Shown in pieces: positions 47,394-58,800 of a DNA stretch of 64,000 nucleotides. The DNA is taken from assembly GCA_022793815.1 (NCBI GenBank), contig JAAWDP010000002.1, positions 1 to 64,000 of the forward strand, read 5' to 3'. The translations under genes were made by a program, and so were the position numbers. Under the pieces are notes generated by a model. That model did no database searches, was not told the DNA's origin, and worked only from the letters and a program-made list of their open reading frames with translations. Source of the stretch: Clostridia bacterium (GTDB lineage: Bacteria; Bacillota; Clostridia; Christensenellales; Pumilibacteraceae). Numbering within the stretch: the stretch's first letter is position 1; the number at the start of each line of letters is the position of its first letter.

Positions 47394-48524
47394 TTATTTG
47401 CGGACAATGGTGATATTTGCGAAGTCGCAGTCTGTTGCGGTCGCGTTGGCTATTGTGGGACATACGGGATAGAACGCAATGTCAGCCGCCTGCAAATTGC
47501 CTTCGATAAGCTTTCCGCTTACCGTGACGTTGGTGAGGCGCGCGCCCTTTTCCATTGACCCTGCCAACAGTCCCGCGCTGCCGACGTTTCTGAGAGCGTT
47601 TACCGTTACGCTTACGTTTTCGAAAGTTACGTCGTGCAAATAGGAGTTCGCAGCCAGAATACCTATAAGTCCCAAATTATTGTTGTTGCTCATCTCGCCG
47701 CTTACGGTATAGTCAATGCCGGACAGAGTATGATTGTTGCCGCAAAGCTCGTTGTTGTAGCGGATTTTCGAACGCCAGGTTTTACCCGTGAAATCCAAAT
47801 CGGCGTCAAGATATATTTTCGCATTTGCCGCATAAGCGTTAAGAAACTCGGTTTCGGTTTTGACGATACGCCAGTTTCTGCCTTCGATGAATTTGGGATA
47901 GAGCGTTACGTCCGCCCCGTCGTCAAAGTCTATCGGGAATACAATCGGCTCGGTCATTTCGGGATTGGAAAACAAATCGTAGAAAGTCCAGCCGTCTTTT
48001 TCGGGCTTTACCAAGCTGTCGAGCAGCGTGCGGTTTGTTATGTCGAGCGTTCTGTCCACGTAGACTTCCTGTTTGACCGCGCCGTCGAAGAACAACTTTA
48101 TTGCCGGTTTCTTTTCGAGTTTGGCGTAGAGCGTTATGTCCGAAGTAACGACGTTGTTTTTGAAATCCCACTCTTTGTCCAAAAGGACGCTGCCGTCGGG
48201 ACCTTTCTGCAAGGAGCCGTCCTCGCCGATTTTGGGAGTGTACCACCCCGCAACTTTATAAGCGGTGAACTGCTGTTCTCTGAAATTAGAATTCATGTAC
48301 AGACTGCTTTCCGGCTTTACGGGCGCCATGGCGTGCTTTCCGTCGTCCACTCCGAGATACTGATTTTCGTACTTGACCGTTATGCCGTCTATTTCGGCAT
48401 TGTAATCGAACGTGACAAGGTGGTCGTAAGAAGCGGCTTTATCCGAACCGCAGCCCGCGGCTATACACGACACCGCAAGCGCCGAGCAAATCAATATCAG
48501 AATTGTCAGAAGTTTGTTTTTCAT
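47394..48524 (-). CDS. Surface lipoprotein with InlB-like and beta-helix-like parts
   Basis: A 376-residue lipoprotein: lipobox CIAAGC (Cys about 25), then a beta-rich region with YNAEIDGITV, VAGWYTPK and DITLYAKLEKK, which resembles Listeria-Bacteroides (InlB B-type) repeats, and a C-terminal half (about 225-370) with LDADLDFTGKTWRSKI, GNNHTLSGIDYTV and NNLGLIGILAANSYLHDVTF that matches the GLUG-like turns of surface beta-helix proteins. It sits between the LRR genes and oppA in the same operon, so an accessory role in capturing protein or peptide at the surface is plausible. No catalytic motif seen. Confidence 0.75.
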   Translation of the reverse strand: MKNKLLTILILICSALAVSCIAAGCGSDKAASYDHLVTFDYNAEIDGITVKYENQYLGVDDGKHAMAPVKPESSLYMNSNFREQQFTAYKVAGWYTPKIGEDGSLQKGPDGSVLLDKEWDFKNNVVTSDITLYAKLEKKPAIKLFFDGAVKQEVYVDRTLDITNRTLLDSLVKPEKDGWTFYDLFSNPEMTEPIVFPIDFDDGADVTLYPKFIEGRNWRIVKTETEFLNAYAANAKIYLDADLDFTGKTWRSKIRYNNELCGNNHTLSGIDYTVSGEMSNNNNLGLIGILAANSYLHDVTFENVSVTVNALRNVGSAGLLAGSMEKGARLTNVTVSGKLIEGNLQAADIAFYPVCPTIANATATDCDFANITIVRK

Positions 48525-48548
48525 ACCGTTTAACCCGATTGTTTATCT

Positions 48549-48827
48549 TTACAAAAGCCACAGCCACACAAGCAGGAACGCGAGCGCGAACCCCGCAAGT
48601 ATTATGGCGAAACGCGGCAGCAGCATTGCAAGCATTGCCCGCGCCGCCGCGCGCTTTTCTTTTTTTGTGAGCTCTATCTTCTCGGTCTGCTTACGCGCTT
48701 TGCGCGAGGTGCGTCCGCCTCCGAAGAAACGGCGGTAAGACGGGAGCTCGTCGCCGTTCATAGGCGCGATTGTACGACCGTCGTCTACGAACTGCTGCTT
48801 TTCTTCTTTTTCTTTCTTTTCTTTCAT
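48549..48827 (-). CDS. Small tail-anchored membrane protein
   Basis: A 92-residue protein: a highly charged, Lys/Glu/Arg-rich cytoplasmic part (about 1-65), with YRRFFGGGRTSRKARKQ in the middle, and one hydrophobic C-terminal helix of about 24 residues (RFAIILAGFALAFLLVWLWLL). It begins 7 bases after the LRR lipoprotein gene stop and is likely translated by coupling. No family recognised. It is short and specific to this operon as far as I can see. Confidence 0.6.
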   Translation of the reverse strand: MKEKKEKEEKQQFVDDGRTIAPMNGDELPSYRRFFGGGRTSRKARKQTEKIELTKKEKRAAARAMLAMLLPRFAIILAGFALAFLLVWLWLL

Positions 48828-48834
48828 GCAAACG

Positions 48835-51800
48835 CTATGCCGACTTGGTCAGAGTTAACGAGCCGGCCGCCCCGACGAGGGTAAGCACGGACGAACTATC
48901 CGAAACTGCAAGCGTACCTGTATATTGTACTACATTTTCGGGGTCCGAGTCAAGCACACAAGAGAAAGTATACGTATTTTCCGCTGTATTATACGAAAGT
49001 TTGTACGTTCCGCTCATATTACCTTCCGAACCAGTGTAAGTTATGCCGCCGTTGCCGTCCAAAACTACGCTGACGCCGCCTGCGGTATACGTGCCTGCCT
49101 CACTGCCCATGAGCATGGGAACGAAATCTTCGTCGCGCGGATACAGCGAGCCGTTTATGAGTCTTGCAGCCGCGCCGAGGAACCAGTCGCCGTACTCGTC
49201 GGATGCGATTTTCATGACGCCGATTTTGCCGTCGTTATAATCCTCGACCGCGAACTCGAATACGAACAGACCGTCGCCGAGTTCGTTGGTGAGTCTGAGC
49301 TGCGACGAACCGACTGCGAAAGGCGCATACTGCGCATAGCCCTGCGCAACGGGCACAAGACCGCCCTGTTCACCGATGCCGAGGTTGCCGTTTGCGTCGA
49401 CGTACATCGTAAGTATGCCCATGCCGTAGCCGTTGGACTCAAACGAAGCCACGGGCACTTTCTCGCCGAAATTAACTTCGTCGAACACATAGTAAGTGCT
49501 GCCTGCGGTTTCGTCGGGACGCATCATTTGATACACGTAGCCCAATTCCGGAAGCTCCTGAACGGGCAAGTTCATATCGAGCGCAAAGAACATGGGAGCG
49601 CTTCCGTCGCTCGGAACGAACGCATATTCGTAAACGCTGAAATTACGGTTGTTGTACGTATACTGCAAGACGGGTGTGGACGAATAGAGGAAATAGATTC
49701 CGGTTTTTTGGTCCGCTGCCGTTGCGCCCATATATACCGCCTCGCCGTTTCCGAGCAGGATAAGTGCTTCGCTGCCTGTTCCGTCCATGAACACCATGTA
49801 GTATTCGTTGATATCGAACGGCGTATAAGTTTTGGCGCTTTCGCCGCTGCCTACCGTGAACCAGCCCGTATTGGGGTTAAAAGGAACTTTCTCGGTCGAC
49901 GAATCCGCGTCGTAAGTGAACGTGTAGAAGTAGTTTGTTTGATTGTCTACTTTTTCCGTTCCCTCGGTAAACGCGAAATACGTAACGGTTTCCACCGTAG
50001 TTTCTCCGGATTTCTCCTGAACGATGTATTCGCCGAAACCGACATACTCGTAGTGAGCGGCAACGTCGCCGTTTTCCGCGACGTACAGTCTGTACTGAAT
50101 CATGAGATACATTTCGTCGAAAGACAGCGTCTCACCGTTAAGCGCCTCGGGGTCTATCGCGGTGATATTCGCAACGAAGTTGACGTTGTAGAACACATAA
50201 TCCGCATTATCGTAAGTCATTTTCGCGCGGGCGTACAGATTGGAACGCTGTCCGTTGTAAACCACCTGTTCGAGGTAATCCGAGAACGTAAGCGTAACGC
50301 TCTTTGTCGAATCGGTTGTGCCGGTGACGGTCACGGAAAGCGTAGCGTCGCCGAAGCTGCCCGTCATCGAGTAGCTGCCTGATATGACGGTTTCCACCGT
50401 ATCTTCGCCTTCGGGGTCGGCGGACGGGATAACGCGGGTTATTGTCGCTTTGCCGGTAATTGCGTCTATCACGAGCGACACGCCTTCGCTCGAAGTGTAG
50501 GTGCCGAACAAGACTCCGTTCTTTTGAGCGTCGGTAACGAGATGAAGCGTGCCGTTGTATATGCCGTTTGCCGTATCGTCGGGCTTGTCGGGATTGGGAG
50601 TATAGATAAACTCGTAGTCGACGTCCTTACCGTCGGTATCTTTCGCCACTTCGAACAGCGGAGTGCTCTGACGGTAGCGAAGGGAACGGATTGTGCCGTC
50701 CGCATAATATCCCGTAACGCTGCCGACGGCAAACGACGCGCCGCTCACAAGCTGTTTCATCTGTCCGTTTTGGAACAGCGCAACCTGACCGTAAGCGTTC
50801 TGCTCGAAATAGTAGCCGTTTGTCTTGTCGCCTATCCGGACGGAAGGCGTTTCGTCGCGCACCTGCGCTTCGATGTTGAACGTGTTTACTCTGTAAAGGC
50901 TGTCGCTTTCGGAAACCGTAAACAGCGTATAGTCAAGCGTGACCGTGAAGCCGTAAACGCCGCCTATCGTGATATTATAGATATCGTCGGCGTAGAAAAG
51001 TTTGTCTGCCGCGATTTTTTCGTAACTTCCTACCATTACGGGCATACCGAGCCCCGTGCGTCCGAGAGGGTCGTACATCGTGACGGTGTGTCCCTCGGAG
51101 AAAGTCAGATAGAAATCGACGCCGCCGTTGCCGTAACTGAAATACGGGTCGCTCTCCCTGCCGACGACCGCATGCGACGCCTTGGCATAGGAAATAACGG
51201 TTTCGCCTACGGACTTTTTCGCTTCGTCGGCGAAATAGAACACTTCGCCTTCGTTACAGTCGTAGGTGTTGCCAGAACGAGTGACCGCAAATGCGGACGA
51301 AGGAACGGAAGAGGGTACGTTGCCTTTGAAAATAACTTCTGTAAGATTTTGGTTGCTTGCGAAAGCAAGTTCGCCTATCGAGGTTATGCCGCTGCCGATT
51401 GTTACCGACGAAAGGTATCTCGACGCCATGAACGCGCTTGCGCCGATGGTCTTGACGCTGTCGGGGATGACTACTTTCTGCAACATGCTTGCGAAATAGA
51501 ACGCGTCGTCGCCTATCGTTTCCAGATTTTCGCCGAACGTCACATAAGCAAGACCGGAATGATTGGCAAACGCTTCCGAACCTATGTTTTTGACGCTTGC
51601 GAGGTTGCCGAGGTAGTCGAGGTTGCTCATGCGATACCCCTTGCTTACATAGCCTTTGAACGATTTATTGCCGAAGTTTTCGACGCCTGCGAGCCAGCCG
51701 TGATAGTAAGATGCATTTGCTTTGGAGTCGAACGAGAAGTTGAAGCAGTTTTCGAACGCGCTTGCGCCGACGGATTTAATCTTGTATTCGTAGCGTATGT

Positions 51801-52851
51801 CTTCGGGAGCAGCCGAAGCGTCTACGGGATAAGGATAGGCTATCACCTTTTCCAGACCGAAAGCGGAATAGAACGCTCCCTCGGCGATTTCGTCGATTTG
51901 CTTGTTGAGAACGAAAACTCTGAACTTGCGGGGAATGACGAAGTTTGCCGTCATTGATTCTTCGTCTATTTCGATATCAGTACCGCCTTCATTGGGCGCG
52001 GCATTGAAAGCGAATCTGTTTTCCGTATAGTCGGTAGCACCGAAGATGTATGCGAGGAACGCGGTTTCGTCTTCGCCGCCGCCGATGAACGGAGCCGTTA
52101 TCTTTTCGAGATTTGTGCAGCCCGAGAACGCTCCGCGTCCGATTTCGGTGTATGTATCGGGAATGTAAACTTCTTTAAGCTTGGTATTTCCTGCGAAAGC
52201 GTCTGCGCCTATCACGGTGTACTCGGAAGGCAGAGTGAGAACTTCTTCGCTGCCGAAATATGCTTCGATTACGCCGCCGCTCGCAACGAAATTATTTGCA
52301 TCGGTGGGCTTTTTGACGTAGAACGCGTACAGCGTGACGGTGTCGCCGTTTTTAACCGTAAGGTTTTTGATTTCTCCGCCGAGCGCGAAGTCCGCCGCTT
52401 CGGCGTCTGCGGTAAGCGCCCAGCCGCCGAGGTTGTAACCGGTTTTACCGTATCTCGACGTCTGCGAGGGCACGCTGACGTTCGAGTCGTAAAAGGCTTC
52501 CGAAGTCGCCTTTACGCCCGTTCCGCCGTTTGTATCGAATATGACGTTATACTTTATAGGGTCGAGCTTTGCCGATACCATGACATCGTCGGCAGGATAG
52601 ACGGTATCGGTAAAAGCCGTGCCGTCCGCTTTCGCCCACCCCGAGAAAGTGTAACCTTCTTTAACGGGAGCGGCTACCGCAGTCATCTGTTCGCCGGGCT
52701 TGCCCGTGACTTGCTGATACTGCGTTTCGCCCACCATATAAGTTACGGTGACTTCCTTTTTCGCACATGCCGCCATTGCAAACACCGAAACAATCAGCGC
52801 CGCCGCGAGCACGAACAAAATCGGCTTCGAGAATTTACGAGTCTTTTCCAT
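48835..52851 (-). CDS. BspA-like leucine-rich-repeat surface lipoprotein
   Basis: A 1338-residue exported protein. The lipobox is FAMAAC (Cys about 29). Residues about 30-165 hold two or three Listeria-Bacteroides (InlB B) repeats (GYTFSGWAKADG, IKYNVIFDTNGGTG, GYNLGGWALT). Residues about 190-510 hold BspA/LRR_5 repeats (TVIGADAFAGNTKLKEVYIP, TEIGRGAFSGCTNLEKI, KTIGASAFMASRYLSSVTIG). The remaining 800 residues are beta-rich, with many short YTF/GTY strands and no family I recognise. BspA-type proteins bind host proteins or other cells. It starts 2 bases after the subtilase gene, so both surface proteins are made together. Confidence 0.88.
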   Translation of the reverse strand: MEKTRKFSKPILFVLAAALIVSVFAMAACAKKEVTVTYMVGETQYQQVTGKPGEQMTAVAAPVKEGYTFSGWAKADGTAFTDTVYPADDVMVSAKLDPIKYNVIFDTNGGTGVKATSEAFYDSNVSVPSQTSRYGKTGYNLGGWALTADAEAADFALGGEIKNLTVKNGDTVTLYAFYVKKPTDANNFVASGGVIEAYFGSEEVLTLPSEYTVIGADAFAGNTKLKEVYIPDTYTEIGRGAFSGCTNLEKITAPFIGGGEDETAFLAYIFGATDYTENRFAFNAAPNEGGTDIEIDEESMTANFVIPRKFRVFVLNKQIDEIAEGAFYSAFGLEKVIAYPYPVDASAAPEDIRYEYKIKSVGASAFENCFNFSFDSKANASYYHGWLAGVENFGNKSFKGYVSKGYRMSNLDYLGNLASVKNIGSEAFANHSGLAYVTFGENLETIGDDAFYFASMLQKVVIPDSVKTIGASAFMASRYLSSVTIGSGITSIGELAFASNQNLTEVIFKGNVPSSVPSSAFAVTRSGNTYDCNEGEVFYFADEAKKSVGETVISYAKASHAVVGRESDPYFSYGNGGVDFYLTFSEGHTVTMYDPLGRTGLGMPVMVGSYEKIAADKLFYADDIYNITIGGVYGFTVTLDYTLFTVSESDSLYRVNTFNIEAQVRDETPSVRIGDKTNGYYFEQNAYGQVALFQNGQMKQLVSGASFAVGSVTGYYADGTIRSLRYRQSTPLFEVAKDTDGKDVDYEFIYTPNPDKPDDTANGIYNGTLHLVTDAQKNGVLFGTYTSSEGVSLVIDAITGKATITRVIPSADPEGEDTVETVISGSYSMTGSFGDATLSVTVTGTTDSTKSVTLTFSDYLEQVVYNGQRSNLYARAKMTYDNADYVFYNVNFVANITAIDPEALNGETLSFDEMYLMIQYRLYVAENGDVAAHYEYVGFGEYIVQEKSGETTVETVTYFAFTEGTEKVDNQTNYFYTFTYDADSSTEKVPFNPNTGWFTVGSGESAKTYTPFDINEYYMVFMDGTGSEALILLGNGEAVYMGATAADQKTGIYFLYSSTPVLQYTYNNRNFSVYEYAFVPSDGSAPMFFALDMNLPVQELPELGYVYQMMRPDETAGSTYYVFDEVNFGEKVPVASFESNGYGMGILTMYVDANGNLGIGEQGGLVPVAQGYAQYAPFAVGSSQLRLTNELGDGLFVFEFAVEDYNDGKIGVMKIASDEYGDWFLGAAARLINGSLYPRDEDFVPMLMGSEAGTYTAGGVSVVLDGNGGITYTGSEGNMSGTYKLSYNTAENTYTFSCVLDSDPENVVQYTGTLAVSDSSSVLTLVGAAGSLTLTKSA

Positions 52852-52853
52852 AA

Positions 52854-55800
52854 TTACTCTCCTTTGGCTGTTTTACCTTTCTTTTTGAGAAGGATAAACA
52901 CCACCGCCGTTGCTATACCCGCAGCAACGAGTACGCAACCGATTACTATACCTGCTATTGCTCCCGCACTCAGTCCGCCGCCTATTCTTTCGAAACGGGC
53001 GGTAAGAGTGAGGTCGGAATTTACCGTGGACGTAAGGAAATCGAACTGTTCGTCGCCATTGTACCAGCCGACAAACTCGTAACCCTTTCTGACGGGGTCT
53101 TCGGGACGGGTCAGTTTTTCGCCGCTTTGAACGGTTACTGGCGCGATATTGACTCCCTTACCAGAGAATTTGACCGTATAATAGACGGGAACGGCGGAAA
53201 CGCTGATGTTGAACGACGCCTCTTTACCCTCGTAAGACACTGTGACGAGGTTGTCGCCGATGTGAAGTACGGACTTATCGAGGGTGTATCCCGTTATTAT
53301 TTCTTCCGACGTATCGTCGTACACCGCAACTACGGAAAGTCCCGTTGTGTCGAGGGTGTCGCCGTCGTAGTATCTGAGTTTTTGGGGACGCGACGCTATC
53401 TTCAAAGACGCAACGTGAGCGGGCGCTCCGAATTTCTCTCTTGCAGCTCTCACCGCCGCTTCGATTTGCGGAAGCTTTACTATGTCGGCTTCGCTTATGA
53501 ACGCAAGCTGCGCGGGGTCGGTCACTTCATTGTACAGCGCTCTTGCCGGAGCGACTTTTTCGCTTGCGAGCGCATCGAGCGCGGTTATGTCCGCCGCCGA
53601 ATTTATTTCCGATACGTCGGGCAGATTGCCGAGCGCCTTGATAGCCGCAAGAGTGTTTGCGTCCGCCGCGTAAGCCGAAGTCTTTTTCGAGGAGAAGAAC
53701 GCCGACCAAATCATGTTATCGTAACCCACCCCGTTTTCGGGATATGTTGCGGTAAGTCCGAAGTCGGGAGCTTTATATCCCGAAACGGCTTCTTTTATCT
53801 TATTCGCCGCGGTGATACGGGCGACGTAATCGGAGAAGTTTGCATAGAACACTTCGCTGCCCGAGTTGTTGCCGCGCGCTGCGAATGCCGCCGAGAGGGC
53901 GCTGTCTTCGCTGACCTCGTCTTCGCTGACGTAATTGGATTCGAGAACGGGCGCAGCCACGCTGTTAAACACGTATTCGGTGATACCCGACGCATAGAAT
54001 GCGCGGTCGCCTATGTTTTTGAGCGACGCGGGCAAAGTCACCTTTTTGAGTTTTGCGTTTGCCGCGGTTATTCCGAAGAAGAACGCCTCGGGTTCTATAC
54101 GGACGGTGTCGGCCTTCACTTCGTAAGACGTACCCGACTTGCCGGCAGGATATTGAACGAGCGTGTATCCGTCGTTTACGCGGCCGTACAGTATACCGTT
54201 ATCGTCGAAGAATACGGGGTTTGCCGAATCGACCTTGATTTCCACCAGCGTGGGAACAGCCGCGAACACTCCGCCGCCGACGCTTTCGGTATAGAACATT
54301 ATGTCCTCTATCATGTCGTTGGACTGACGGTGAACGGTTATAACCTTTTCCTTGTTGTAGGACGAAAGCGTTGCGGGAAGTTTTACGCTGACAAGGCGCG
54401 TACCTGCGAATGCCTCGCTTCCGAGAGTTTTGACACTGTCGAGTCTGACGTTTGTAAGCGGCGCATTGAGGAACGCCTGCACGCCCACGGATTCGGCTTT
54501 CGATATGTCTGCGTTTGTGAGCGCGGTGTTGGCAAACGCTCCGTCGCCTACCGTTACGGCAGCCGTGGTCAGCGACGTCAGTCCGCAACCGTAGAATGCG
54601 AGATTGCCTATATTTTCGACGTTGCCGAGATTTACGGATTTAAGTTCGGTACTGCCGTAGAACGCGCCCGTACCTATGCTTTTTATACTGTCGGGAAGTA
54701 TGAGCGACGTCAGAGCCGAACTGCCGTAGAATGCGAAATCGCCTATTACGGTCGCTCCGTCTGCCACCGTTACTCCGCTTAATTTTTTATTGCCTGCGAA
54801 CGCATAATCGCCCATTGAGGTTACGGAGGAAAGCGTTACGGTCGTAAGCTCAGGCATACTTGCGAAAGCCTGTTTGCCGATTGTTTTCACACCTGCGGGA
54901 AGTACGACGTTCACAAGCGAGGTCGACATGAATGCGCCGTCGGATATCTCTTTCAGTCCGCTGCCGAACGTGACGGACGTAAGACCGCTTTCGGCAAACG
55001 CATTTGCGCCTATATAGACTATATTGCTCAAATCGATATCACTCAGAGCCGAGCAGCCGCCGAACGTACTGCGTTGTATTTCGGTAACGCCGCTGCCGAG
55101 AGTCACGGATGAGAGCGAAGCGCAGTTTGCAAATGCGCCGTAGCCGATTTCCTTCACGCTTGCGGGAATGACTATGCTTGTAAGCGCAGTGCCCGCAAAG
55201 GCGTTGTCGCCTATCGACGTAACGGACGAACCTATCGTAAACGAAGTAAGGTTTTTGCGGTTTGCAAACGCACTGTTGCCTATTTCTTTGAGAGTGGACG
55301 GCATGGAAGGCACGCTTGTTATACCGTCGGGCACGAGAATTATGCGCGTTTTGCCGCTGTCGTAAAGGATACCGGAGTCTACTTGGTAATAGGTGTTTCC
55401 GCTTGCGAGCGCGAACTGCGTAAAGCTGTCGCAGCCTGCAAACGGCGCGTAGCCGACTATATTTATTTTACAGTCTGCACCGAGTTCTACCTGCGTAAGC
55501 GGCGTGTTCGCAAACGCCATAGTATCTATCGAAACATTGCCTTTAAGGCTGACTTTTTTCAGAGCCGTGCCTTCGAACGCGCTTGCGCCTATCGAGCGGA
55601 GCGGAACTTCGAATGTAATGTTATCGAGCGATGTGCAGCCGTAGAACATGTTTTGCGCCACGGTGTCCATTTTGTACACGACGTTGTTCAGACTCGTGCA
55701 GCCGTAGAACATGTTTGTTCCGGCCTCCGTGAAGCCGTCGAGTTCGACGCTTTTAAGCGACGTACAGCCTGCAAACGCTCTGTCGTAAACGAACGCAACC

Positions 55801-58800
55801 TTGGTGAGATTGAGTGTTTCAAGACTTGTGCAGTTTAAAAACGCCTCTCTGCCGACAGCCGTAAGACGGGTCGGATTGTATATCGTTTTGAGCGAGCGGC
55901 AGTTTGCGAACGCGCGGTTGCCTGCCGTAAGCACGCCTGTCATCGGGTCGTTCTTGAAATCGTCGTCAATAAACTCTTGGAGTATCAACGTTTCCAAAGC
56001 GGTACAGTTTTCGAACGCGCTTTTGCCGAGAACGGTTGTTTTGCCGGGAATGGTAACCGTTTTGAGCGACGTACAGTTAAGGAACGTATTGTCTCGGATT
56101 TCGGTAAGAGTTTTGGGAAGTACAATCGACGTTATGGGCTTGCCCGCGAAACAATCCTCGTCTATATACATGACATTAAGTTCGTCGGGTATTTTCACGT
56201 CGGACGGACCGTAATAGTCGTAAAGCGTATAATTGGATATATTGTATTCGCTTACGACGACTATACGCACCGAGGTGCTGACACGGTTATAGCCTTTCGC
56301 GCTTATGGTAACCGTAGCTGTGCCGCGCGAATGAGTGGATATGAGTCCGCTGTCCGAAACGCTTGCGACCGCGGGGTTGGACGAAGAATATTCGAACTCC
56401 ACTTTATCCTTGGCATACCAGGGCTGAACGTCCATGCTCAATTGGCGGGTGACGAAAGGATATAATTCTATCGATGCGGCTACGCCGTTTTGAGTGGCGA
56501 GCGACTGGACATGGTCGTCCTTGTTTATCATGGGCAGCGCCGTAAGTTTTTCGGGCGCGGGTTCGCGAAGCGCACTGCCCGTAACGGTTACGTTGATACG
56601 CGCTTTGACAAGTCCGTTGCCGTCTTTTACCGTGACGGTAGCGTTGCCCGCGCTTTTGCCGAAGATTTCGTTCTCGTTTGCGGAAGCGACACGGCTCGGA
56701 ACGACACTCCACTCCATTTTGTAAGGGAACGTATCGGAAGGCGTAGTTGCGGCGTTAAGCTTGTATGCCTCGTTCGGCGCGATTGTCAAGTCGTAAATAT
56801 TGTACTTATTCTTGACGGGCTGACCGTTGACGGTGGTGTCTTCGGTCTTTTCGTCGACGAGAATGAGTTTGTCGCCGTCTTCCGCGAACTCCAAAGAATC
56901 GCAGTATTTAACCGCTTTTTTGAGGTCTATCTCCCACAGACTTTGGTTCATTGCGTAGTCTTCCACGCCGAGGAAAAGTCCGCCGTCGCTGTACTCGGTA
57001 TTATTGTTGATGTATGCGTCGTAGTAGTCCGTGATGTCGATAGATACGCGCGTCGTGGAATTCTGCGAAGAATACACGGGTACGACGTATTCGGTCATGA
57101 GTGTGAGCGTATTATCCTTTATGTAGCAAGGCAATACCGCCGCGGCATACTGGTTGTCGTGCACGTCGACGTCGAGGTAAATTTTGTACTTGACCTCTTT
57201 GTTTTCGGTGTACGGTTCGAAACGCACGCTGTACGCTTCTATCGTAGGCGCTTCGTAGTCGGTGCGGAAAGTGAACCGGAATGTATCATTGTTTGCTTTG
57301 CCGCCGTTCTTCTCCCAGTCGAGAGTGCCCTGCATTTTAAACACGTATTCTCTGTTGTTTGCAAGACCCCAGTCGGACGGATTCATATCCATGAGAATGG
57401 GTGCACCGACATTGGAGCCGCCGCCTGCGTAAGCCTTGCGGACGTTATTTTCGACCTTATCGTAAATAAGTTCGCCCGTTGTGGCGTCGGCAATCGTCAC
57501 ATGCATGGTTTTCGCACAGCGAAGCAGTCCGCCGTAAATCATATAAAGTTCGTAGATACTTCTGTGACCTGCTTCGTCGTACATGGAAAGCGCGGCTTTC
57601 TTCTCGTCGGGGAAGATTTCCACGTTCATTTCGTCCTGTGCGTAAATGTACGAACCGAGCTGGAGAATATACTGACCGTTGTCGTAAAGACCTATCGGCG
57701 TGGTCGCGCGCGACTGCGCTTTGGGTTTGTCTTCGTCCTTTATGGACTGGTCCGCGTCGGTAACGGCAAGTTCGTAAAGCGAATAGTCGAGCAAAGGCGC
57801 ATCCGCCCAGTCGCCGTAGAATGCGAGGAACGGTACGGACAAATCCGAATACGCCGCGTCCGCGCCGTCGCCTTTGAGCAGACGGAAGAAGCCTTCGACG
57901 TACATGCCGTTTTCGAAACTCGTGTCGATGTATTCTTTATTTGCCTGAGTAAGAGTCACGGTTACGGATATGTCGAGGGCGCCGTTTGCGGGAACGGTTA
58001 CTCTGCTACCCGCTTTGCACTGCGCGTTGTTTACCGTAAACGTAACATCCGCGTCGTCGAGCATTTTGGAGTTTTCCTCCACCGTCTTATTGTTTATGGC
58101 AAGGGTTTCCGTCATAACGTAAGACGACAGCGTGTATTCCACCGCTTTATCCGTAAGGTTGTTTACCGTGAACGACGCCTTGTAAACGCCTTCTCTGTTC
58201 GGGTCGTCCAAAAGCTCGATTTTGGTTTTGTCTTTGACCGTATTGTCCGCATCCTTGACCGTTATGTAAGCGGGGGTGTTTATTGCGGAAAGAATGTTTG
58301 CCAATCCCGCGCCCTGCTTTCTCGGAGAATACGGGTTGTTGTCGGGGTTGTTCGCTATGGTTGCGGTGCTCATCAAAAGCTGGTTGACTCTCGCGTTGAG
58401 TTCCATACCCTCCAAATGCTGCACCTCTTTCACGTGCTGACGCAGCAGCGTAGCAGCGCCCGCCATATTCGGCGACGCCATACTCGTGCCGCTCATTTTT
58501 TCGTAGCCGCCCGGAACGGCGCTCATGATTTCGCCGCCGTGCGCGGTGATTTCGGGTTTGAGTCTTAAATCGGGAGTTACGCCGAGGCTGCTGAACGACG
58601 ACATGAACGGACCTGCCGTATAATCGCGTTTCATGGTGAACGTGCCTACGCTTCTGACGGCGGACTCCACCATTTTTGTTCCCGCATTCATATCTATCGA
58701 GCAAGAGGGCACGGGATTTTCGACGTCGCCGAGCGACATCCTTATTTCGCCCGAAAGATTGTTGTAAATTATGACGCCTACCGCGCCCGCGTCCATTGCA

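Noticed and set aside
44807..47413. An 868-codon plus-strand open frame opposite oppA
   Set aside because: Same mirror effect. The minus-strand frame has a lipobox, a ribosome site and family motifs; the plus-strand one has none.
52854..56230. Many near-repeats in the LRR region as a CRISPR or tandem DNA repeat
   Set aside because: The periodicity is at protein level (about 23 residues); the DNA units differ in sequence and length and are fully coding.
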